64,000 nt of DNA from Sinorhizobium fredii USDA 257 (GTDB lineage Bacteria; Pseudomonadota; Alphaproteobacteria; Rhizobiales; Rhizobiaceae), in assembly GCF_000265205.3 (NCBI RefSeq), contig NT_187163.1, forward strand, positions 124,001 through 188,000, given 5' to 3'. Under the pieces are notes generated by a model. It did not search any database and had not been told where the DNA came from. It saw nothing but the letters and a program-made list of their open reading frames with translations. This document shows positions 56,278 through 64,000 of this stretch, piece after piece. How positions within the stretch are numbered: the stretch's first letter is position 1; every line of letters begins with the position of its first letter. The position numbers were made by a program, and so were the translations under genes.

Positions 56278-56483
56278 GGCTGCTCTCAAAATCATCAAAT
56301 CGTTGGTCAGCATCCTACGTTTTCGACGTCAGCGCCTAAAGTACTTCCTTGCTTTAAATAGCGCTTGTTCGCAGTTCCCTAGCCGCAAACTCCGCGCGAA
56401 ATGCGCCTGATCAGGGTCGTCGTTGCTTGCCCCGACGCCGATGCGTATTGTGCGCGGCCATGCCGCAATCGGATCGGAATAAA

Positions 56484-57460
56484 ATGACCTCGCAACTCGA
56501 CTTCTTTGCAACACCTGTTCTGCCTACCGCGCAGGTTGCCAGGCCGCAGGTTATTGCAAAAAGTGGGCAGGAGGGCATTGGTTCGGATGACGAGGCCATG
56601 GCCCGTCATCTGCAAGCGACCGGCAATTATCGCATCTTGCGAAAGCTCCGACCGCGGCCGATCGTCGAGCCCCCGAGGCCGGAATTTCCGCGTCGTGGCG
56701 TCATTCTCGATATCGAAACCACCGGCCTCAATCATCGCTCCGACGAAATCATCGAAATCGGCGTGATAGCCTTCACCTTCAATGACGCGGCGCGATTGGC
56801 GACGTCACGGGCGTCTATGGCGGACTTCAGCAGCCAACTGGCCCGATCCCCGCCGAAATCACCCGCCTCACCGGGATCACCGACAATATGGTCGCCGGTC
56901 AGGTGATCGACGTTGCCTGCCTCAAATCCCTCACTGAGCCTGCCGACTTGATCATTGCTCACAATGCCGGCTTCGATCGACCTTTTTGCGAAGCTTTCTC
57001 GCAGATGTTTTGCAACAAGGCTTGGGCTTGCTCGGTTTCTGAGATCGACTGGTCGGCACGCGGCTTCGAGGGAAGCAAGCTCGGTTACCTGATCGGCCAG
57101 TCGGGCTATTTCCACGATGGCCACCGCGCGGTCGATGACTGCTTCGCACTGCTGGAGGTGCTCGGGCAGACACGGCCCGGCCCCACTGCGGCGCCATTTG
57201 CGGAACTCTATCAGGCCAGCCAGCGATCGCGGGTTCGCATTTATGCAGAGAACAGCCCGTTCGACATGAAGGATCAGCTCAAGGCGCGCGGTTACCGCTG
57301 GTCTGACGGCTCCGACGGCCGTCCGAAGTCCTGGTGGGCGGAATTGCCAGAAGAGAGGCTGGAAGAGGAGCTGCATTTCCTGCGGACGGAGATCTATCGC
57401 TGGGATGCCGATCCAGCGGTCAAATATCTGACAGCGTTCGACCGCTTCCGGGCTGTTTGA
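56484..57460 (+). pseudogene. DnaQ-like 3'-5' exonuclease, frameshifted
   Basis: The start region MTSQLDFFATPVLP leads to Exo I RRGVILDIETTGLNHRSDEIIEIGV (DxE intact). Near 56790 the frame is lost: one G added in GCGGC would restore AIGDVTGVYGGLQQPTGPIP and the rest from 56888, which contains Exo II-like IIAHNAGFDRPF and Exo III HDGHRAVDDCFALLEVL (HxxxxD). Joined length is 325 residues. A typical rhizobial plasmid exonuclease for DNA or RNA ends; inactive as read. Confidence 0.75.
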
Positions 57461-57476
57461 ATGGTCGGGAGGGGCG

Positions 57477-58282
57477 ATGACGACCGTTCTGGGTATTGAT
57501 GCAGCCTGGACCGCGGCACAGCCGAGCGGTGTCGCATTGGTCTCCGCCGCGGTCGGCAATTGGCGCCTGATCTTCGCGGGATCGTCCTATCGCCACCTTC
57601 TGGATCGCGCCGAAGATGATCGGATCTCCACGTCCCGTCCATCCGGCTCGGTCGCAGAGGCCGCCGCTCTCCTTGCCGCGGCCGGGAAAATTGCGGGCTC
57701 AGCCGTGGATCTCGTCTGTCGCAGGAGCCGATTACGGCGCGCCGGGTTTCGGACAATCTGGTCTCGGCAGCCTATGGCGCCCGTCATTGTAGCACGCATA
57801 CGCCGAGCGCGATCAGGCCCGGTAAAATCAGCGATGACCTGCGGAGCGGATTTGCGCTTTGCGGCTATGGGCTGCTGACGAAAGAGGTTTGCTCGCCGGG
57901 CCTGCTGGAGGTCTACCCGCATCCAGCCCTGGTCGAACTGATGCGTGCCGAAAAGCGGCTGCCTTACAAGCAGGGTAAGACCCGCAATTACTGGCCAACG
58001 GAAACCCCTGCCAGTCGGCGCAACAGACTCTTCGAAACCTGGCGGTCGATCGTCACCTCCCTCGACGGGGAGGTACAGGGCGTTTCGGAAAGACTGGTGC
58101 TGCCGCCGTTTGACGCGGCGCCGTGGCAGCTGAAAGCCTTTGAGGATATGCTCGACGCCGTCATCTGCGCGTGGGTCGGGATATGCGTCTTCGAGGGAAT
58201 CGCCGTGCCATTCGGTGACGACACTTCGGCGATCTGGATACCCCGGTCAGAGCTTCTCGCGTCGCGGCGGTGTCAGTCATGA
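57477..58282 (+). pseudogene. DUF429-family protein with internal deletion and frameshift
   Basis: Starts 14 bases after the exonuclease as TVLGIDAAWTAAQPSGVALV (DUF429, RNase H-like fold). After SAVDLV several residues (in relatives a VDMPL-type acidic strand) are missing and the frame changes; the rest continues as EPITARRVSDNLVSAAYGAR, VCSPGLLEVYPHPALVELM, and FDAAPWQLKAFEDMLDAVICAW to 58282. The lost strand carries an acidic residue of the fold, so the protein is probably inactive. Function of the family is unknown. Confidence 0.7.
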
Positions 58283-58551
58283 TCGGATTCTTGCGGCGAT
58301 GGATCGAACACCGGCGTGCAATCCTTCGCCGATGGCAAGAGGATGCGAAGCAGCTAGCTGCATCGGATCCGTTTGGCGCTCGTTACGAGGCGCAACGAAT
58401 GGCGCTCCGCAGACGTGCTCAAGGCAAACTTGGCGAATACTGACATTGGGCCAAAGGTGCGAGCGAAGTCGCCCGTATCGAACGGCGTGCCGCGATGGAC
58501 TTTGAGGTCGTCAAGGCGATTGCTGATCGGGAAGGCGGGTCTCGCCGGTAG
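58279..58551 (+). pseudogene. Small basic protein, unknown function, with an in-frame stop
   Basis: ATGA overlaps the DUF429 stop. It reads GFLRRWIEHRRAILRRWQED and ARYEAQRMALRRRAQGKLGEY, then TGA at 58438. The same frame continues HWAKGASEVARIERRAAMDF to a second stop at 58549. The continuing helical, charged pattern suggests one ~90-residue protein with a nonsense codon, or a 53-residue protein. No family recognised. Confidence 0.4.
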
Positions 58552-58741
58552 CCACCTGTACGGCGCGTCGCGGTGAGTACCCAGGCTGGTACTGTCTCGA
58601 CCTTCCGATGTTTCCATGCATCTAGGTCCAGGAGGTTGGTTGCTGGTTCGATTCCTTTCAACTGCAATCACCCGGATGCGCGGCAGATAATGCCGATCTA
58701 AGAGGTGAGCGCCGATCGTCACACCGAACATGGCAAGTACC

Positions 58742-61672
58742 TTAGGCGCTGGTCAGCCGTTGAGCCTTGGCGGCTCCGCCGCGCTGAGCGTAGTCCAATC
58801 CATAAACCATCAAGTCGGCGAGGTGTGCATCCACGGCTGCCCTCGATATCCCTGGCTGCACGCCGAAGATTTCAAACGTCAGTCCCGTCGGCGGGGTGGT
58901 CTCAAGCGCCCGCTTCATGGCGTTGAAATCACCTTTCACAAAACGTGAAGGGTTGCGGTGATGACCCGGATTGATGCGATGTTCAACGTGCTGAGTAAGC
59001 ACCGCGGCATCGCAGAAGGCGATTGATTTCAGCATCTGGCCGGACACTTCATACACATCGCCGACGCGCCGGCCAGAGGGTGCGCCGCCCGCGCCTTTGC
59101 AGTGATAGAGCCTGACAATAAGGGAGCCGTCCGGGTTTTGCACGAACGCGATATAGTCAGCTGCTTCCCCGCTGCGGTGGTCATAAACGAGCGCAATGAG
59201 ATCGTCCGATGCGCACAGGTGCCGCTCCAGCCCCTGATGGACAGTCAGCCGTCCATCAGGCTGGTCTGGCCCGAACTCCATGTCAATCTTGCAGTTGTCC
59301 CACGCGAGAGCGTCGGCATCGCCGTCGCGAAGCTGTGTGACGACATCGGCTGCTGCAGCAATAAGATTGACACCAATGAATGACGACTTATCGGCCGCGT
59401 AAAAGACTGGAGGATGATGGGATAGCCACGACGCCAGGTCCGTCCACTCGTCATAACCTGTGACAATTTCGACATCGCTTGCCCCGGCCTTTGTGAACAA
59501 GGCTCCCCCACCAAGGTTGAAGGAAATGCTTCCGCTGAAGGTATCCGAGACGACATCGAAGGTCATGGTGGAACGCCCTCCGTTCACCTGGAAATTGGCG
59601 AGTTCGAGATCGGTGACGATCCTATAGGTCCAAGGTGCGGCGGCTCCCGCTCTCCACCGGACACGCGGCGCTAGGCGATAAGCTTGCTTGTGCCAGCCGG
59701 CGGCAATGATGTGCTCCGGCAGCTGCCGCAAGGTGCGCGCGTGCTGAATGATGTCGAGTTGCGACGCTGCTATCCCGCCGCCGCCGCCAAGCCTTCCGTT
59801 CAGTTCGGTGATCCACTCGATGTATTCAGCGACGGAGAGGCGTTGGTTAGACCAGATACGCGAGCTGCTACTGGCGCCTATCGTCTCACGCACGTCGTCG
59901 TCGCCCACCCCGCTTCCGAAGAAGTGACCCTGCGAATAGGCGCGTGAATCGCCAGTTGTAATTGCGCGCTCGGCCGCCGGTCCAGTCATCACGCGATAAG
60001 ACTCGGCTTGGGAGTTCACGGCCGTGTTCTTTAGGCCGACATTGTAGAACCTGAGGCTGTTCAGCCCACTCAAGGCACGCCGCGTGCGCTCGTAACTGAT
60101 CGGTCGATGCTGGTCGGGCAGCGCCGTCTGAATCAGGTCGAGGTAGATACGTGCCGTTCGGCGAGTCGAGCCTATGTAACACAGGCGCGATGCCTGATTG
60201 TAGGCCAGCAGGAATGCGTCATGGCGCACGTTCACCAGAACATCTGAGGTTGCCCAATTCGGCGGCGAGGTGTCTACGGTCAGAAGCAGCGTCACTAGCC
60301 CGTCATCCGATGTCCACTGCTTGGCCACCCTCAGGTTGCGACCAATGACATCTCCAAAAAGCGAGAAATCCGGTTGGGCTTGGCACTCGAAGATCTGCGC
60401 GTGCGCATAGAGTTCCAGCAGGAGAGGCGTGACGGAATCGTAGTCGGAGTCGGCCTGCTTGTTGATCTTGAGGAAATCCAACATCTCCCGGTCGGCTTCC
60501 ACCTCCGCGATCTGAGCGCGCGCGACATCATCGATCAGCTCCGCGATGTCGACGCCTTCCTTGAACAGCTTGACCGACGCTTCTTTCAGTCGCGAGAGCG
60601 GCGCTACGAGCGTTGCATCGCCAGTCGAGGCATCGTTCGTGCGCGCGAAGCGACCGATGAATTGCAGAGTGGGAACAAGCGACCGGTGCGGGGCGTGCAG
60701 CGCTGCGATCTTCAATTTCGGGAAGTCATAGCCTTCGCCAAACATGTCGACGCAGACCACGCCGTCGATCTCGCCCGCGAGCAGCTCGGCCTCTGCTTTG
60801 TCCTGGGTGCGCTTCGATGCGTGACTGTCGATCGCTCTAACCCGGGCGCCAGTCTCTTCGTAGAGGCCTACCAACCTCCGCGCCGACGCTATCGTCGCCG
60901 CGCGGGCGAAAATACGATGATCGAAGCCAGCCGCCTGATCAGCGCGCAGCCGGGCGACTGCCGTTCGTGCAACCGCCCGGTCGATCTCGTCATCGTCATT
61001 GGCATTGCGCACCGGCGCCGGAGTGAAGGTGACGCGCCCGAAAGCGGATTCTTTAGCGGCTTTCGACACCGGATACCAATAGGCCATCCTCCCCGGGATC
61101 ACCTTTCGATCTCGGCGGAAGGGGGTAGCGGTCAGGAAGACAAATCGCGCTTCCGGATAATGCGCAAGGAAGGCTGCCCACGTTTCCGCGGGCGCGTGAT
61201 GCGCCTCATCGAAGATGATCAGGTCAAAGAGGTCAGATGGGGCTTCCGGCGCGACAGCTGGCGAGAGGCTCTGAGGTGTCGAGATGACGACGTCCTGTCC
61301 CGCGGCCTTCGTCCACGCGTCAGCGTCGCGGGGTGCGCCTTTTTGACCGAGCACCGCCGGGTTGGGTGTCGCCGCCGCGACGACGCCAAGCCGACGAAGG
61401 ACGGACAGCTCCTTGAAGTGGCTGGTCGTCTGCTGGCGCAAGGCGTCAGACGGCTCCACAACCAACACCCGCCGCGCTCGCAACAAAAAGGGCAGAGCCA
61501 TCAGAAGCGCTGTCTTACCGTAGCCCGTTGGTAAGGAAAGGATCGCTGGCTCATCGTAAACGGAAAAATGCGCCAGCGCTGAGTGCAGTGCGCCCAGTTG
61601 ACCGGGACGGAAGCCAGTATTAGGCCCGCCAATTAGATTCAGAATGAGATTGTTATCTGTAAAGTAGGGCAT
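58742..61672 (-). CDS. Large SF2 helicase with C-terminal nuclease-like segment
   Basis: A 976-residue DEAD/DEAH-type helicase of restriction-enzyme style. Motif I LSLPTGYGKTALLMALP (~47), II DLIIFDEAHHAPAETW (~155), III FLTATPFRRD, V VDMFGEGYDFPKLKIAALHAPHRS and VI LQFIGRFARTND. Residues ~430-960 are a long domain of unknown type. Near 834 the segment GEAADYIAFVQNPDG followed by LIVRLYHCKGAGG resembles the end of a PD-(D/E)xK nuclease core (Asp...xHCK). It stands alone between broken genes and the SRAP gene. A single-protein defence or repair role is inferred. Confidence 0.75.
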   Translation of the reverse strand: MPYFTDNNLILNLIGGPNTGFRPGQLGALHSALAHFSVYDEPAILSLPTGYGKTALLMALPFLLRARRVLVVEPSDALRQQTTSHFKELSVLRRLGVVAAATPNPAVLGQKGAPRDADAWTKAAGQDVVISTPQSLSPAVAPEAPSDLFDLIIFDEAHHAPAETWAAFLAHYPEARFVFLTATPFRRDRKVIPGRMAYWYPVSKAAKESAFGRVTFTPAPVRNANDDDEIDRAVARTAVARLRADQAAGFDHRIFARAATIASARRLVGLYEETGARVRAIDSHASKRTQDKAEAELLAGEIDGVVCVDMFGEGYDFPKLKIAALHAPHRSLVPTLQFIGRFARTNDASTGDATLVAPLSRLKEASVKLFKEGVDIAELIDDVARAQIAEVEADREMLDFLKINKQADSDYDSVTPLLLELYAHAQIFECQAQPDFSLFGDVIGRNLRVAKQWTSDDGLVTLLLTVDTSPPNWATSDVLVNVRHDAFLLAYNQASRLCYIGSTRRTARIYLDLIQTALPDQHRPISYERTRRALSGLNSLRFYNVGLKNTAVNSQAESYRVMTGPAAERAITTGDSRAYSQGHFFGSGVGDDDVRETIGASSSSRIWSNQRLSVAEYIEWITELNGRLGGGGGIAASQLDIIQHARTLRQLPEHIIAAGWHKQAYRLAPRVRWRAGAAAPWTYRIVTDLELANFQVNGGRSTMTFDVVSDTFSGSISFNLGGGALFTKAGASDVEIVTGYDEWTDLASWLSHHPPVFYAADKSSFIGVNLIAAAADVVTQLRDGDADALAWDNCKIDMEFGPDQPDGRLTVHQGLERHLCASDDLIALVYDHRSGEAADYIAFVQNPDGSLIVRLYHCKGAGGAPSGRRVGDVYEVSGQMLKSIAFCDAAVLTQHVEHRINPGHHRNPSRFVKGDFNAMKRALETTPPTGLTFEIFGVQPGISRAAVDAHLADLMVYGLDYAQRGGAAKAQRLTSA

Positions 61673-61955
61673 CCCTTCCTCCCCCTGAGCTGCAATGCAA
61701 TTGATTCCAGCTTGTTTTGCAAGAATGACTGCGTGCTTAGGTTGAGGAATTTGCTTCTGGCCTCCAGGCAGATCATCGGCCGGCCAATTTTTTACGAACC
61801 GGCCGGCAGGTGCTTTACCAAGGCGGTCTAACCCTCCGCAGGCAGCGGAAGCTGTTCAGCTGATGCAGGGGACGCGGAGATGCATCGTCCTACCCAAGGT
61901 TTACCCGCGGGTGATGGAGACCTCCTTCGCGCGGCGACTGCTAGTTTGTGCGAGG

Positions 61956-62546
61956 TCAGCCGACCTGTTCCACTGCCAGTGTGCCTGCGGCAAGCGGCTT
62001 GATCAGCGATTGGGCTGAGATGGTCGGATCGAGCCAGTTGGCCCAAGCATCACGCTCCAGAATGACAATCTGCCGGTCGTGGTACGGCGCGATGTCCGGT
62101 CCCGGTTCCATCGTCAGCATTGTGAAAGCTTGCCCGACCTCGGGCGTGTCGCGCCAGATGCCGGCAATGCAGAAGATCGGCTCGCCCTTCTTGGTGAACA
62201 GCCATTTGTCCTTGCGCTTCTTCTTCGGATCCGTGGGTTCTGTGAACTCGTAAAATCCGTCAGCAATGATCAGGCAGCGATTGGAATTGAATTCCCGGCC
62301 CTCCGACCGGAAATTATATACCGGACGCTTGTTCGGCCCCGGCCAACTCCAGCGCCGCTGCACGAGCTCGGCCTGATCGCGGGCGCCGTCGATCGTTCTG
62401 ACGATTGGGCCGAGATCGGTGATCTTGATGTCCTCGCGGGCTTCGAGGTTTGGCGCGCCTTCACCGAAGCGGATCTTGATCTTGAGCTCGGCGAAGTCCT
62501 CGACGATCGAGGCGACATCCACCATCAGCCGATAATCATTGCACAT
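61956..62546 (-). CDS. SRAP-domain (YedK/HMCES-like) protein with catalytic cysteine
   Basis: A 196-residue SOS-response-associated peptidase-fold protein that crosslinks to abasic sites in single-stranded DNA. The catalytic Cys2 follows the initiator Met (MCNDYRL). The conserved Asn and Arg of YNFRSEGREF, Glu in ADGFYEFTEP and His in YHDRQIVIL are all present. It protects DNA during replication stress. It is divergent from the second SRAP gene, 57 bases apart. Length is normal. Confidence 0.9.
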   Translation of the reverse strand: MCNDYRLMVDVASIVEDFAELKIKIRFGEGAPNLEAREDIKITDLGPIVRTIDGARDQAELVQRRWSWPGPNKRPVYNFRSEGREFNSNRCLIIADGFYEFTEPTDPKKKRKDKWLFTKKGEPIFCIAGIWRDTPEVGQAFTMLTMEPGPDIAPYHDRQIVILERDAWANWLDPTISAQSLIKPLAAGTLAVEQVG

Positions 62547-62603
62547 GCTTCCTCCGTCTCAGGTCTAATTGCCTCTCAAGTGTGTTCCTGATATGTTCCA
62601 TCT

Positions 62604-63101
62604 ATGACGAGTGCGACCATTTTCCATTCTGACGCCCCGCTCGATGAGCGCCGTGTGATCATAAGGCGCCATGACGGCGATGTGGAGATGGTGGAGCTGC
62701 CGTGGGGGCTGCGCCCCCGCGACGGCGATGCGCGCGCCGTCAACGTCGTTCGATCGGAAGGGAGGACGTTTCCGAGCCACCGCTGCCTGGTGCCGGCCTC
62801 GGAGTTTCGCCATAGGAGCTTCAGCTTCTCGCTCGCCAATGGCGACTGGTTCTACTTCGCGGGGATCTGGCGGCCGGCGATAGAAGACTGGCCGGAGGCC
62901 TATGCCATTCTGACGATCGAGGCGAATGCTGATCTCGCGCCGTTCCACGACCGGCAGATGGCGGTGCTGACACGCGATCAACGCATGGCCTGGCTCGACG
63001 GGCCTGTGCCCGAGGAGGAAATCCTTCGGCCGTTGCGGGCAGGGACATTCCGGGTCAAGCGCCATTCGACCGATCCTGTCCAGGCGACACTGGCGGTCTA
63101 A
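62604..63101 (+). CDS. Second SRAP-domain protein, lacking the catalytic Cys2
   Basis: A 165-residue SRAP-family protein. The conserved core is present: WGLRPRDGDARAVNVVRSEG, PASEFRHRS (Glu) and FHDRQMAVL (His). But the N-terminus is MTSATIF, without the Cys at position 2 that forms the DNA crosslink, and the N-terminal strand is short. It may have lost crosslinking and kept DNA binding. Such pairs next to dinB occur on rhizobial plasmids. Its stop overlaps the dinB stop (convergent). Confidence 0.82.
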   Translation: MTSATIFHSDAPLDERRVIIRRHDGDVEMVELPWGLRPRDGDARAVNVVRSEGRTFPSHRCLVPASEFRHRSFSFSLANGDWFYFAGIWRPAIEDWPEAYAILTIEANADLAPFHDRQMAVLTRDQRMAWLDGPVPEEEILRPLRAGTFRVKRHSTDPVQATLAV

Positions 63102-64000
63102 AGCGCCAGCCGCAACTGCGGCGCCACTCCAGAGGTCTGCCGTTCCAGCGAGGATAGCGAGACGCCGAGCAGGCGAATTCCCTTGCGCGGCGGGAAGATC
63201 GGGGCGAGAAGCAGCCCGACCACCTCCTCGAGATTGCTGATTGTTTGCAGAGGTGCCGCAACCGTCTTGCTGCGAGTGATCTGGGTGAAGTCGGCATATT
63301 TGACCTTGAGCGTCACGGTCTTGGCGCCGATCTCATTGGCCTCGCAGTAACCCCACACCTTCTCCATCAGCGGCTGAAGGCCTTCGCGTGCCGGCTCAAA
63401 GGCGTGAATGTCCTCAGAGAACGTGTCTTCCGCGCCGACGGATTTCCGCACGCGGTTCGGCTTGATCTCGCGATTGTCGATGCCGCGGGCGATGCCATAG
63501 AAATATGGTCCCGACTTCCCGAAGTGTTCGACCAAAAACTCGAACGACTTCTCTTTGAGATCGGCACCCGTCTCGATCCCGAGCCGATGCATCTTTTCGG
63601 CGGTTGCAGGACCGACGCCATGGAACTTCTTGATGGGGAGTTGCTCGACGAAGGCCGGCCCGTTCTTCGGCGTAATGACAGCCTGACCATTGGGCTTGTT
63701 GAGGTCGGATGCCATCTTGGCGAGGAATTTGTTGTAGGAAATCCCGGCCGACGCATTGAGGCCGGTGACCTGCTTGATCTTCGCCCGGATCTCCGCGGCA
63801 ATCTCGGTGGCGATCTCCATGCCCTTCAGGTTTTCGGTGACGTCGAGGTAGGCCTCATCGAGCGAGAGTGGCTCGATCATCGGCGTGTATTCGGCGAAGA
63901 TCGCGCGAATCTGCAACGAGACGGCCTTGTAGACGTCGAACCGCGGCCTGACGAAGACGAGGTCGGGGCATTTGCGCTTCGCGGTCACCGAAGGCATCGC
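63098..64000 (-). CDS. dinB: DNA polymerase IV, C-terminal ~300 residues (5' end outside window)
   Basis: Y-family translesion polymerase. The frame is open past the window edge, so the N-terminal catalytic start is missing. Visible: SLDEAYLDVTENLKG (palm, SxDEA/YLDV), INGLNASAGISYNKFLAKMAS, the thumb with KKFHGVGPATAEKMHRLGI (helix-hairpin-helix) and the little finger ending SLSSLERQTSG. It copies past damaged bases under SOS. The two SRAP genes alongside fit a damage-tolerance cluster. Confidence 0.92.
   Translation of the reverse strand, partial: AMPSVTAKRKCPDLVFVRPRFDVYKAVSLQIRAIFAEYTPMIEPLSLDEAYLDVTENLKGMEIATEIAAEIRAKIKQVTGLNASAGISYNKFLAKMASDLNKPNGQAVITPKNGPAFVEQLPIKKFHGVGPATAEKMHRLGIETGADLKEKSFEFLVEHFGKSGPYFYGIARGIDNREIKPNRVRKSVGAEDTFSEDIHAFEPAREGLQPLMEKVWGYCEANEIGAKTVTLKVKYADFTQITRSKTVAAPLQTISNLEEVVGLLLAPIFPPRKGIRLLGVSLSSLERQTSGVAPQLRLAL

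Noticed and set aside
60374..61534. Plus-strand frame of ~386 codons
   Set aside because: Antisense to the SF2 helicase with all its motifs.
1..64000. CRISPR arrays, tRNA and rRNA genes
   Set aside because: No regularly spaced repeats and no cloverleaf or rRNA sequence were noticed on either strand; a covariance or repeat search could still find weak cases.

Overview
The window looks like part of a large plasmid or megaplasmid of a Rhizobiaceae bacterium, most likely Sinorhizobium/Ensifer or a close relative. The evidence is a P1B-5 metal ATPase with a C-terminal hemerythrin domain (the rhizobial Nia type), a VirB-type transfer operon with a divergent RctA-like winged-helix gene, a repABC locus with its counter-transcribed RNA, and an alpha-proteobacterial sRNA with three CCUCCUCC loops. 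The DNA is GC rich. No rRNA, tRNA or CRISPR array was seen.

Layout. (1) 1-16.7 kb is a microaerobic/stress block: Nia-like ATPase, hydrolase, flavodoxin-fold quinone reductase, cytochrome c, YeeE-type genes, a MacAB-like efflux set, an LTXXQ (Spy-like) protein, phosphoketolase, a CBS-BON protein and a UbiB-type kinase. At least four TTGAN-N4-ATCAA (FixK/FNR) boxes precede genes here. The block ends in a truncated S-adenosylmethionine synthetase. (2) 17.2-27.7 kb is a complete virB1-virB11 operon on the minus strand, with an EexN-like entry-exclusion lipoprotein and a divergent rctA-like repressor. No relaxase or coupling protein gene lies in the window. (3) 28-34 kb holds a broken luxI/traI gene and repABC, with repC cut in two by an IS630-family element. 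(4) 34-36.5 kb holds a frameshifted NYN-nuclease gene, a cold-shock gene, the sRNA and an integrase remnant. (5) 36.5-64 kb is a defence and DNA-repair island: an RHE_PE00001-like protein; an apparent five-gene operon abiEi-abiEii-hamA-hamB-coiA-like (AbiE toxin-antitoxin plus Hachiman); a three-gene operon of a kinase-like/SF1 helicase, a phospholipase-D-type nuclease and a PIN-like protein (Mokosh type I plus a third gene); a helicase IV-like gene; several broken small genes; a large SF2 helicase; two SRAP proteins; and the C-terminal part of DNA polymerase IV.

Many genes are damaged: luxI, repC, the NYN nuclease, the integrase, an exonuclease, a DUF429 protein, an ABC ATPase without its Walker A, a YeeE half, and virB10 without a normal start codon. 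Several are single-base frameshifts that should be separated from sequencing error. With repC disrupted, this locus alone probably cannot drive replication, so the DNA presumably depends on another replicon or is integrated.

The two most interesting units are the AbiE-Hachiman-CoiA-like operon, which seems to share one self-repressed promoter, and the Mokosh-like operon with a translationally coupled PIN-like third gene. Function calls come from reading motifs and from family knowledge; no database search was possible.
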